From contig CANKXJ010000020.1 of assembly GCA_947487595.1 (NCBI GenBank), positions 1-11,173 of the forward strand: a DNA stretch of 11,173 nucleotides, given 5' to 3'. Both the position numbers and the translations under genes were made by a program. The notes under the pieces were generated by a model. The model saw only the letters and a list, made by a program, of their open reading frames with translations. It ran no database searches and had not been told where the DNA came from. Below are positions 1-5,408 of this stretch, in pieces (positions within the stretch are counted from its first letter, which is position 1; each line of letters begins with the position of its first letter). The stretch comes from Actinomycetota bacterium. GTDB lineage: Bacteria; Actinomycetota; Actinomycetes; Nanopelagicales; Nanopelagicaceae.

Positions 1-2
1 CA

Positions 3-122
3 GCCCAAGTTCGCCAAACTGGGCGTGATTCAATGGGTGTGCGCCTAGTGAACCTGGATGAAGGCGTGGCATTGGTCTCGGTGACCAAGAACAGCGAAGA
101 TGAGATTTCCTCGAAAAGTTAG
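3..122 (+). CDS. gyrA: DNA gyrase subunit A, C-terminal end (partial)
   Basis: This is the last 39 codons of gyrA; the gene begins before the window. The reading frame gives a peptide containing VRQTGRDSMGVRLVNLDEG and ends in an acidic, Ser/Lys-containing tail (EDEISSKS). It resembles the final blade of the GyrA C-terminal beta-pinwheel, the DNA-wrapping domain of the type II topoisomerase that introduces negative supercoils. The assignment also rests on context: gyrA followed by tRNA-Ile, tRNA-Ala and ppiA is the standard origin-proximal order in Actinobacteria. The last bases of the gene (96-122) recur in degenerate form at 1531-1557, after the formate dehydrogenase gene. Because only the tail is visible, nothing can be said about catalytic residues. 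Confidence 0.88.
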   Translation, partial: AQVRQTGRDSMGVRLVNLDEGVALVSVTKNSEDEISSKS

Positions 123-132
123 TAGTGAAGTT

Positions 133-153
133 CAAAAGGACCTTGCCCTTTTG
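133..153 (+). terminator. Hairpin after gyrA, possible terminator
   Basis: A 7-bp inverted repeat, CAAAAGG at 133-139 and CCTTTTG at 147-153, encloses a 7-base loop. It starts 11 bases after the gyrA stop codon. The T-rich stretch lies inside the 3' arm and no separate T-tract follows, so it is not a textbook intrinsic terminator. It may simply be part of the decayed tRNA-Ile leader in this stretch. Confidence 0.3.
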
Positions 154-175
154 CATCAGAAACGATCGACTAGCC

Positions 176-228
176 AGGCCTCTAACTCAACCTGGTGAGA
201 ACCCTTCCCGAATAAGGAAGAGTTTGAT
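176..228 (+). pseudogene. Truncated tRNA-Ile remnant (5' part only)
   Basis: This is a decayed copy of the tRNA-Ile gene at 1660-1734. About 80% of bases match from the acceptor 5' strand through the anticodon arm, and the similarity fades in the variable loop. The anticodon stem CTTCC/GGAAG survives, but the loop reads CGAATAA instead of CTGATAA, changing GAT to AAT. The first D-stem pair is broken. There is no T arm and no 3' acceptor strand, so it cannot fold as a working tRNA. The position of the -10 element of the intact copy is also disrupted here. It sits just upstream of the formate dehydrogenase start and is best read as the left scar of an insertion or partial duplication. Confidence 0.8.
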
Positions 229-229
229 A

Positions 230-249
230 AAGTGCAAATAAGTGCAAAT
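230..249 (+). repeat. Perfect tandem 10-bp repeat upstream of formate dehydrogenase
   Basis: The decamer AAGTGCAAAT occurs twice in tandem (230-239 and 240-249), directly before a TATAAT sequence and the Shine-Dalgarno of the formate dehydrogenase gene. A 10-bp period puts both copies on the same face of the helix, as in a direct-repeat operator. A simple slippage duplication is equally possible. Confidence 0.65.
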
Positions 250-250
250 T

Positions 251-256
251 TATAAT
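251..256 (+). promoter_or_regulatory. Consensus -10 hexamer before formate dehydrogenase
   Basis: TATAAT matches the bacterial -10 consensus exactly. No good -35 lies at 16-18 bp; TTGATA at 224-229 is 21 bp away. A start from this element would fall near 263, inside the region after the AGGAG at 257-261, leaving a leader of only a few bases. Either the gene is transcribed with an almost absent leader, or the true promoter is further upstream and this match is fortuitous. Confidence 0.4.
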
Positions 257-266
257 AGGAGTGGGT

Positions 267-1466
267 ATGGCAAAAATACTTTGTGTTTTGTATGAAGATC
301 CTACAACTGGATACCCAACCAGTTATGCAAGAGATGGTATTCCAGTTATTAAAAAATATCCGGATGGTCAGACAGTTGCAAACCCACATACAGTAGATTT
401 TCAACCTGGGGAATTGTTGGGTAGTGTGACTGGCGCTTTGGGTCTAACAAAGTTTTTGAAAGATTTGGGACATGAACTAGTTGTCACATCTGACAAAGAC
501 GGACCGAACAGTGAATTTGAACGACACCTAACAGATGCTGAAATAGTGATTAGTCAACCATTTTGGCCTGCATATCTCACAGCGGAGAGAATTGCTCGGG
601 CACCGAAATTGAAGATGGCATTAACAGCAGGTATTGGGTCAGACCATGTGGATTTACAGGCAGCGATGGACAATGGTGTCACCGTGGCAGAGATTACTTA
701 TTGTAATTCCAACTCAGTAGCGGAGCATATTGTGATGCAGATGTTGAGCCTGGTGAGAAATTATATTCCTAGTTATAAGCAGGTTATAGATGGTGAGTGG
801 AACATTGCAGATTGCGTGGCTCGAAGTTATGACATTGAAGGTATGCACGTGGGAACCGTAGCTGCGGGTCGTATAGGTCTACGAGTTTTAAAACTCTTAA
901 AACCATTTGATGTGCATTTACATTACTTTGATCGTCATCGTTTGCCAGCATTGGTGGAACAAGAGTTGAATCTTACTTGGCATGACAGTGTAGAAAGCAT
1001 GGTCAAGGTCGTGGATATAGTCACAATAAATTGTCCCTTGCATCCAGAGACGGAACACTTGTTCAACGACTCAATGATCTCCAAGATGAAGCGTGGTAGT
1101 TATCTGGTTAACACTGCACGTGGCAAAATCTGTGACCGTGACGCCGTTGCTAGGGCATTACAGAGTGGACACCTGGCAGGGTATGCAGGAGATGTTTGGT
1201 TCCCACAACCAGCCCCTCAAGATCATCCATGGCGCACTATGCCAAATCACGGTATGACACCGCACATCTCAGGTTCAAGTCTGTCAGCACAGACCAGATA
1301 TGCAGCCGGAGTACGTGAAGTTTTAGAGTGTTATTTCGAAGGTCGTGCGATTCGCGACGAATACCTTGTGGTGCACAATGGGCAACTTGCAGGTGTTGGT
1401 GCTCACAGCTACTCCAAAGGCAATGTCACAGGTGGCAGTGAAGAAGCTGCTAAGTTCAAGAGATAA
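267..1466 (+). CDS. fdh: NAD-dependent formate dehydrogenase
   Basis: A soluble, metal-free formate dehydrogenase of the D-2-hydroxyacid dehydrogenase family, which oxidises formate to CO2 while reducing NAD+ to NADH. The 399 residues align almost end to end with the Pseudomonas sp. 101 enzyme as I remember it. The key residues fall at the same positions when numbered without Met: Ile122, Asn146 (in TYCNSNS), Rossmann glycines in AAGRIG, Asp221-Arg222 for NAD specificity, Arg284 (NTARGK), Gln313 (WFPQP) and His332-x-Ser334 (TPHIS). The ATG at 267 is preferred over GTG at 261 because AGGAG at 257-261 sits 5 bases before it and MAKILCVLYE matches the family start. It stands alone between two diverged repeats of the gyrA tail and tRNA-Ile. 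Six of its 20 Arg codons are AGA/AGG, whereas serS here has none in 25, which suggests transfer. Confidence 0.96.
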   Translation: MAKILCVLYEDPTTGYPTSYARDGIPVIKKYPDGQTVANPHTVDFQPGELLGSVTGALGLTKFLKDLGHELVVTSDKDGPNSEFERHLTDAEIVISQPFWPAYLTAERIARAPKLKMALTAGIGSDHVDLQAAMDNGVTVAEITYCNSNSVAEHIVMQMLSLVRNYIPSYKQVIDGEWNIADCVARSYDIEGMHVGTVAAGRIGLRVLKLLKPFDVHLHYFDRHRLPALVEQELNLTWHDSVESMVKVVDIVTINCPLHPETEHLFNDSMISKMKRGSYLVNTARGKICDRDAVARALQSGHLAGYAGDVWFPQPAPQDHPWRTMPNHGMTPHISGSSLSAQTRYAAGVREVLECYFEGRAIRDEYLVVHNGQLAGVGAHSYSKGNVTGGSEEAAKFKR

Positions 1467-1530
1467 TTGCGTTGTGCGCGATAGAAGGATTACAAATAGC
1501 GGTGCAGTAGGAATGAATCCTCTACCTCAT

Positions 1531-1713
1531 GAAGATGAGATTTGCCCAAAAAGTCAGTATGGTTTATACCTGCAGGTGTAGGCCATAGCTCGCCATTTTG
1601 GGAGTTAGGGAAGTTCAAGGTAACCTTGCGCTTCTGCAATCGAGATTCATCTTTGTTGCGGGCCTATAGCTCAGCCTGGTTAGAGCGCTTCCCTGATAAG
1701 GAAGAGGTCGATG
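1531..1713 (+). repeat. Diverged direct repeat, copy B
   Basis: This is the downstream partner of the repeat at 96-228. It starts with a degenerate gyrA tail: read in frame, the DNA still encodes EDEI-x-x-KS, but the stop codon position is CAG instead of TAG. It then has 48 bases absent from copy A (1562-1609), the tRNA leader, and the 5' half of the intact tRNA-Ile. The stretch from 1467 to about 1530, between the formate dehydrogenase stop and this repeat, shows nothing I can identify. Confidence 0.78.
1598..1626 (+). promoter_or_regulatory. Predicted promoter of tRNA-Ile/tRNA-Ala (and ppiA)
   Basis: TTGGGA at 1598-1603 and TAACCT at 1621-1626 are separated by 17 bases, giving a plausible -35/-10 pair with a start near 1633 and a leader of about 27 bases before the tRNA. 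The -10 lies inside a short palindrome, CAAGG-TAA-CCTTG (1616-1628). The -35 is within the 48 bases missing from copy A, so the decayed tRNA at 176-228 lacks this promoter. Confidence 0.5.
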
Positions 1714-1734
1714 GTTCGAGTCCATCTAGGCCCA
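1660..1734 (+). tRNA. tRNA-Ile (anticodon GAT)
   Basis: A complete 75-base cloverleaf: acceptor GGGCCTA pairs with TAGGCCC; D stem GCTC/GAGC; anticodon stem CTTCC/GGAAG with loop CTGATAA, anticodon GAT; T stem GATGG/CCATC with loop TTCGAGT; discriminator A. CCA is not encoded. It is followed 14 bases later by tRNA-Ala, an arrangement usual downstream of gyrA in Actinobacteria. A decayed 5' half of the same gene lies at 176-228. Confidence 0.97.
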
Positions 1735-1748
1735 CCCCGCTCTCAAAC

Positions 1749-1821
1749 GGGGACCTAGCTCAATTGGTAGAGCACCGCCTTTGCAAGGCGGGGGTTAGGG
1801 GTTCGATTCCCCTGGTCTCCA
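1749..1821 (+). tRNA. tRNA-Ala (anticodon TGC)
   Basis: A complete 73-base cloverleaf: acceptor GGGGACC pairs with GGTCTCC and contains the G3-U70 wobble pair that is the alanine identity element. The D stem is GCTC/GAGC. The anticodon stem is CCGCC/GGCGG with loop TTTGCAA, and the T loop is TTCGATT. The discriminator is A and no CCA is encoded. The 3' end is only 4 bases from the ppiA start codon, so tRNA 3' processing would release a nearly leaderless ppiA message. Confidence 0.97.
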
Positions 1822-1825
1822 CGTT

Positions 1826-2338
1826 ATGACTACTACAGCGACCCTTCACACATCACTCGGTGACATCGTCATCGAGCTATTTCCTAACCATGCACCAAAG
1901 ACTGTTGCAAACTTTGTTGAGTTAGCAACTGGTGAAAAAGAGTGGACTGATCCACGCACTGGAAATAAGACAAATGCCAATCTTTATGACGGAACAATCT
2001 TTCACCGCGTCATCGACGGTTTCATGATTCAAGGTGGAGATCCACTTGGTCAAGGAACTGGCGGACCTGGTTATCGCTTCGCAGATGAGTTCCACGGAGA
2101 GTTAGTTTTTGATCGCCCATACATTCTTGCAATGGCTAACTCAGGCCCAGGAACAAATGGTTCACAGTTCTTTATTACCGTTGCACCAACTACCTGGTTA
2201 AATCGCAAGCACTCAATCTTTGGTGAAGTAAAGGATTCTGCTAGCCAGGCTGTGGTTGATGCCATCGCTAAAGCAAAGACTGGTGGGCAAGATAAGCCAG
2301 CCACACCAATAACAATCAACAGCGTCACCGTTGCTTAA
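1826..2338 (+). CDS. ppiA: Cyclophilin-type peptidyl-prolyl cis-trans isomerase
   Basis: A cytoplasmic cyclophilin of 170 residues that catalyses cis-trans isomerisation of X-Pro bonds during protein folding. The diagnostic core is visible: FHRVIDGFMIQGGD around residues 59-72 with catalytic Arg61, Phe66 and Gln69; GPGTNGSQFFIT at 107-118; and WLNRKHSIFGEV at 124-135 with Trp124 and His129 of the active-site wall. There is no signal peptide or membrane segment. The ATG starts 4 bases after the tRNA-Ala discriminator base and has no Shine-Dalgarno of its own and no TAnnnT box at the leaderless distance, so it is probably transcribed with the tRNAs. The downstream rhomboid gene overlaps its last 8 bases. 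Its position matches ppiA (Rv0009) of mycobacteria. Confidence 0.96.
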   Translation: MTTTATLHTSLGDIVIELFPNHAPKTVANFVELATGEKEWTDPRTGNKTNANLYDGTIFHRVIDGFMIQGGDPLGQGTGGPGYRFADEFHGELVFDRPYILAMANSGPGTNGSQFFITVAPTTWLNRKHSIFGEVKDSASQAVVDAIAKAKTGGQDKPATPITINSVTVA

Positions 2339-2864
2339 GCGTTCTGCTACTTATTCTTTAATCGCATTAATCTGCGGTGCATATCTGCTGCAGATGGTTG
2401 TTCCATCAATCGAAATGCGTTTAGTTTTACCCAATCTTGATTATTTAATGGCAACTAATGAGTGGTATCGATTATTTACCGTCTCACTTGTTCATGCCGG
2501 GCTACTACACCTTGGTTTTAATATGTATGCCCTCATGGTTTTAGGCAATCCATTAGAAGCTGCTTTTGGTAAGAATAAGATGTTATTAATCTTTTTCTTC
2601 TCACTCCTTACTGGCTCTTTAACCTCTGCCTACTTTGCATCTCCTTCCTCTTATTCAGTGGGGGCATCAGGTGCCGTCTTTGGTTTATTTGGAGCCATTG
2701 CAATAGTTGGAAAGCGCATCGGCACAGATACACGTTCGATCTATGTAATTATCGGAATTAACTTTGCAATTGGTTTTGTTTTAGGCGGAATTGATTGGAA
2801 AGCCCACCTTGGTGGATTAGTAGGCGGAGTTATTGCCGCTCAATTAACCCTGAATAAAAGATAA
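2331..2864 (+). CDS. Rhomboid family intramembrane serine protease
   Basis: An integral membrane protein of 177 residues, about six membrane segments, with the rhomboid catalytic dyad: Ser113 in GASGAVFG and His159 in KAHLGGLVGG. The conserved HxGFNM motif is at residues 60-65. Rhomboids cleave transmembrane substrates within the bilayer; the substrate here is unknown. The TTG at 2331 is chosen because the first membrane segment begins within ten residues of it, so a later start would destroy the fold. The TTG lies inside the end of ppiA in another frame (8-base overlap), which points to translational coupling. The protein is near the minimal length for a rhomboid core and carries no extra cytoplasmic domain. 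Confidence 0.93.
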   Translation: MLKRSATYSLIALICGAYLLQMVVPSIEMRLVLPNLDYLMATNEWYRLFTVSLVHAGLLHLGFNMYALMVLGNPLEAAFGKNKMLLIFFFSLLTGSLTSAYFASPSSYSVGASGAVFGLFGAIAIVGKRIGTDTRSIYVIIGINFAIGFVLGGIDWKAHLGGLVGGVIAAQLTLNKR

Positions 2865-2868
2865 GAAG

Positions 2869-2900
2869 TTATCCACAGCCTTTACCCACAATGTGGATTG
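2869..2900. promoter_or_regulatory. Cluster of DnaA-box-like sequences
   Basis: TTATCCACA at 2869-2877 is a perfect match to the DnaA box. TTACCCACA at 2882-2890 differs at one base. TGTGGATTG at 2892-2900 is an inverted site whose complement (CAATCCACA) keeps the ATCCACA core. All three fall in the 63-base gap between the convergent rhomboid and crgA genes, where no promoter is expected. The region is gyrA-proximal and so probably close to oriC. Confidence 0.5.
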
Positions 2901-2918
2901 AATTACATGCGTGTAATT
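2901..2918. repeat. AT-rich inverted repeat between convergent genes
   Basis: AATTACA at 2901-2907 and TGTAATT at 2912-2918 form a 7-bp palindrome around TGCG. It directly follows the DnaA-like boxes and precedes the crgA stop codon. It is AT-rich and lacks a T-tract on either strand, so it is a poor intrinsic terminator. It could be a protein-binding palindrome. Confidence 0.45.
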
Positions 2919-2927
2919 AAGAAGGTA

Positions 2928-3194
2928 TTAACGCCAGCGGGTGGCTAGTGAGAAGCCCACACCGATAAAGCTAAAGCCAACAATCATGTTCCATGCACCG
3001 ATGCCTGGGATTGGATATTGGGTCTGAGTGACATAGAAGATCACAATCCAGAACAGGCCAATCAAAAAGGCAGTGACCATCGTTGGGGCTAACCACTTAG
3101 GGCTCTCTAGCGGGCCATGAGGAGTTTCAACGACAACTTCCTGGTTATGGGCGCGCGCTTCGGCGACTTTCTTACGGAGCTTTGATTTAGGCAT
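2928..3194 (-). CDS. crgA: Cell division protein CrgA
   Basis: An 88-residue membrane protein of the actinobacterial CrgA family, a divisome component that interacts with FtsZ and septal peptidoglycan synthesis proteins. The sequence has the typical basic N-terminus MPKSKLRKK, a polar stretch, and two membrane segments (about residues 37-54 and 66-82) ending in RWR. The frame stays open 15 codons further upstream, but the family start and a TATCTT element (3206-3201) exactly 6 bases before this ATG support the start at 3194 with a leaderless transcript. It diverges from pabA, as crgA and trpG do in mycobacteria, and converges on the rhomboid gene. Confidence 0.94.
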   Translation of the reverse strand: MPKSKLRKKVAEARAHNQEVVVETPHGPLESPKWLAPTMVTAFLIGLFWIVIFYVTQTQYPIPGIGAWNMIVGFSFIGVGFSLATRWR

Positions 3195-3200
3195 ACGCGA

Positions 3201-3206
3201 AAGATA
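3201..3206 (-). promoter_or_regulatory. Predicted leaderless -10 element for crgA
   Basis: On the minus strand TATCTT (TAnnnT pattern) is followed by 6 bases and then the crgA ATG at 3194. That spacing places the transcription start on the A of the start codon. There is no Shine-Dalgarno close to this ATG, consistent with leaderless initiation. Confidence 0.5.
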
Positions 3207-3228
3207 CACCATGAGCAAGAATGCTCCT

Positions 3229-3861
3229 ATGGCCACCAAGATCCTTGTCGTCGATAACTACGACTCCTTTGTCTTTAACTTGGTGCAATACCTGCAACAG
3301 CTAGGCGCAGAGTGCACTGTGGTGAGAAACGATGCCGTGAAGGCTGAAGAGGCTGCGAACTATGGAGGCGTGCTCATCTCACCTGGACCCGGCGTTCCTG
3401 AAAAGGCTGGAGTCAGTGTTGAAATGATTAAATTTTGCGCTGAGAAAAAGATTCCAGTTTTTGGTGTGTGTTTAGGCCATCAAGCAATTGGTGTGGCATT
3501 TGGCGCAACTGTTTCACGCGCACCAGAACTACTGCATGGAAAAACCTCTTTAGTACATCACCAACAACAAGGTGTTCTTGAAGATCTACCATCACCATTT
3601 ACAGCAACTAGATATCACTCCCTGTGTGTTGAGCGAGACACAGTGGGTGCAGATTTAGAAATCACAGGATCTACTGAATCAGGAATTGTGATGTCAATGC
3701 GCCATCGCACATTACCGATTGAAGGCGTGCAGTTTCATCCAGAGTCAGTACTTACTGAACACGGCCATCAGATGTTAGCTAATTGGTTGAGTGCATGTGG
3801 TGATAAGAATGCAAAAGCTAAAGCAGTTGGTTTATCACCAGTTGTTGGTAGCCGTTCTTAA
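3229..3861 (+). CDS. pabA: Anthranilate/aminodeoxychorismate synthase glutamine amidotransferase subunit
   Basis: A class I glutamine amidotransferase of 210 residues that hydrolyses glutamine and channels ammonia to a chorismate-using partner, for tryptophan (TrpE) or folate (PabB) synthesis. The partner is not in this window. It shows VVDNYDSFVFNL at 7-18, GPGVPEKAG at 53-61, the nucleophile Cys81 in GVCLGHQAIG, and the His170/Glu172 pair in VQFHPES. ATG 3229 gives the usual family start (MATKILVVDNYDS); an in-frame ATG at 3211 would add six residues and cannot be excluded. The gene diverges from crgA with about 34 bases between starts, and its stop codon shares the palindrome TTAA with the pknB stop. 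The mycobacterial gene at this locus is called trpG; dual use in both pathways is likely but inferred. Confidence 0.93.
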   Translation: MATKILVVDNYDSFVFNLVQYLQQLGAECTVVRNDAVKAEEAANYGGVLISPGPGVPEKAGVSVEMIKFCAEKKIPVFGVCLGHQAIGVAFGATVSRAPELLHGKTSLVHHQQQGVLEDLPSPFTATRYHSLCVERDTVGADLEITGSTESGIVMSMRHRTLPIEGVQFHPESVLTEHGHQMLANWLSACGDKNAKAKAVGLSPVVGSRS

Positions 3862-5408
3862 GGTGCTTTATTAACTGTAATAGTTACTGATTTACCAATT
3901 GTTTGTGTTGTGCCACCGTCAGGTGCTTGTCTGATAACAACACCAATAGGTTGGTTTGCATCGTATGCATCAATGGCATTAACTAAGAATCCAGCTTGAA
4001 CAAGCAGCGTTCTGGCTTGGATTGCATCAACACCAATAAGTGCAGGGACTACAACCTGGCCACTAGCAATTTGTAACACAACTCCGCTGCCTGCAGTAAT
4101 AGTGGAACCAGGCTCAGGAGTTACTTTCAAAACAGTTCCAAGTGCTTCATCCGAAGGAAGGGCCTCTGTTCGAGAGACAACTAAACCAACAGCACTGAGC
4201 GCTGCGCGGGCATCAATGAGTGACATGCCCACTAAATCTGTGGGAATAATCGCATCTCCTGGACCATCTGAAATAGTTAAAACAACTCCAGAGCCTTTTT
4301 GTGCACGTGTTGTTGCAAGAGGTATCTGGCTAGCAACTCGATCTCTAGGAATTCGACCATCATGAGCACGTTGGATTGTTACAACATAATCACTGAGAAG
4401 AGCTTGAGCATCAGTTTGAGTCAACCCCACAACATTAGGGATTTGAGGCAGATTATTAGTATCCACACCCGGGCGAGTAACAAATAAACCAGCGGCAATT
4501 ACAGTAATTGCAAGAACTGAACTCAACGCACCCACTAATACTTTGCGGCGTGAGATTTTAACTTTAGGAATAGTTGTAGTGAGGGCTTGGCCAGTTCCCA
4601 CTTTCAATAAATCATCGAGCATCAGGGCTGCTGATTGGTAACGATCCTCAGGTTTCTTAGCAAGGGCCACAGAGAGAATGACATCAACACCTTCAGGTAG
4701 ATCGGGTTGGATTTTGCTAGGTGTTACTAAAACACCAGAAACATGTTGGTAGGCGATTGAAACGGGTGTGTCACCAGTAAATGGTGGCTGCCCAGTTAAT
4801 ACTTCATAGAGCAAACATCCAGTTGAGTAAATATCACTGCGCAAATCTGCAACTTCACCAAGAGCTTGCTCAGGAGAGAGGTATTGGGCAGTACCAACAA
4901 TGTTCCAGGTGCTAGTTAACGTTGCACCAAGATCTGCAAGGGCGCGCGCAATACCAAAATCCATCACTTTCACATCGCCATGATCAGTAATCATGATGTT
5001 GGCAGGTTTGATATCTCTGTGAACGATTCCGCGCTCATGTGAATAATTAAGAGCCGCCAAGATTCCTTCACCTATTTCAAGTGCGCGCTTGAGTGGCACA
5101 CGCTCCCCGTTATGAATGAGATCGCGCAAAGTGTGGCCAGAGACTAACTCCATGACTATGTACGGGGCAGGGGTTTCACCAGAGTCATAAACTGCAACAA
5201 TTCCAGGGTGATTTAAACCAGCAGCAGCTAGCGCTTCTTTTCTAAATCGGGCAACAAATGAAGGATCACGGGCTAAATCACTGCGCAATACTTTTATCGC
5301 AACTTGGCGTGCAAGGCGAGTGTCTTCGGCAACATACACATCGGCCATTCCGCCAGTGCCAATCATTTCGCCAAGCTTGTAGCGGTCACCAAAGAGCGAG
5401 TTAATCAT
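3858..5408 (-). CDS. pknB: Serine/threonine protein kinase with PASTA domains
   Basis: A membrane-anchored eukaryotic-type kinase of 516 residues. The cytoplasmic kinase domain (about 10-270) has the glycine loop GTGGMA at 17-22, Lys39 in VAIK, catalytic HRDIKPAN with Asp132, DFG at 150-152, an activation loop with Thr163/165/167, and SPE at 178-180. A basic juxtamembrane stretch (KVKISRRK) precedes one membrane helix at about 290-310. Three extracellular PASTA repeats follow (about 322-381, 386-449 and 452-513); Mycobacterium PknB has four. PASTA domains are known to sense peptidoglycan fragments, and the kinase controls growth and cell-wall synthesis. Its ATG overlaps the pstP stop codon by 4 bases. 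The pknA, pbpA and rodA genes that normally sit between pstP and pknB are absent. Confidence 0.96.
   Translation of the reverse strand: MINSLFGDRYKLGEMIGTGGMADVYVAEDTRLARQVAIKVLRSDLARDPSFVARFRKEALAAAGLNHPGIVAVYDSGETPAPYIVMELVSGHTLRDLIHNGERVPLKRALEIGEGILAALNYSHERGIVHRDIKPANIMITDHGDVKVMDFGIARALADLGATLTSTWNIVGTAQYLSPEQALGEVADLRSDIYSTGCLLYEVLTGQPPFTGDTPVSIAYQHVSGVLVTPSKIQPDLPEGVDVILSVALAKKPEDRYQSAALMLDDLLKVGTGQALTTTIPKVKISRRKVLVGALSSVLAITVIAAGLFVTRPGVDTNNLPQIPNVVGLTQTDAQALLSDYVVTIQRAHDGRIPRDRVASQIPLATTRAQKGSGVVLTISDGPGDAIIPTDLVGMSLIDARAALSAVGLVVSRTEALPSDEALGTVLKVTPEPGSTITAGSGVVLQIASGQVVVPALIGVDAIQARTLLVQAGFLVNAIDAYDANQPIGVVIRQAPDGGTTQTIGKSVTITVNKAP

Larger units (their letters stand above)
96..228 (+). 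repeat. Diverged direct repeat, copy A (gyrA tail, leader, tRNA-Ile 5' half)
   Basis: This segment matches 1531-1713 in the same orientation. Three colinear blocks can be aligned by eye. Bases 96-126 match 1531-1561 at 25 of 31 positions, including the identical 13-mer GAAGATGAGATTT. Bases 127-155 match 1610-1638 at 23 of 29. Bases 173-228 match 1658-1713 at 44 of 55 with one gap. Copy B carries 48 extra bases (1562-1609) between the first and second blocks. The two copies flank the formate dehydrogenase gene. Confidence 0.8.

Noticed and set aside
156..404. Minus-strand open frame across the tRNA remnant and the formate dehydrogenase start
   Set aside because: It is antisense to conserved coding sequence, and its Cys/Ile-rich translation resembles no family.
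1467..1536. Whether copy B of the gyrA tail extends upstream to an equal-length match starting at GTGCGC (53 or 1475)
   Set aside because: Both copies have 70 bases from GTGCGC to GATGAGATTT, but base identity in between is near chance, so the repeat is taken to start at GAAGATGAGATTT.
96..1734. A classical integrative element or insertion sequence between the repeats
   Set aside because: There is no integrase, transposase or terminal inverted repeat; formate dehydrogenase is the only gene. The repeated part is the tRNA 5' half, not the 3' half usual for integrase sites.
1542..1829. Open frame of 95 codons across the tRNA genes
   Set aside because: It runs straight through tRNA-Ile and tRNA-Ala, which fold perfectly, and its sequence is translated tRNA, a well-known false ORF.
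3211..3228. Upstream ATG of pabA at 3211 as the true start
   Set aside because: The family normally begins close to KILVVDNYDS, which ATG 3229 gives; neither ATG has a convincing Shine-Dalgarno, so some doubt remains.
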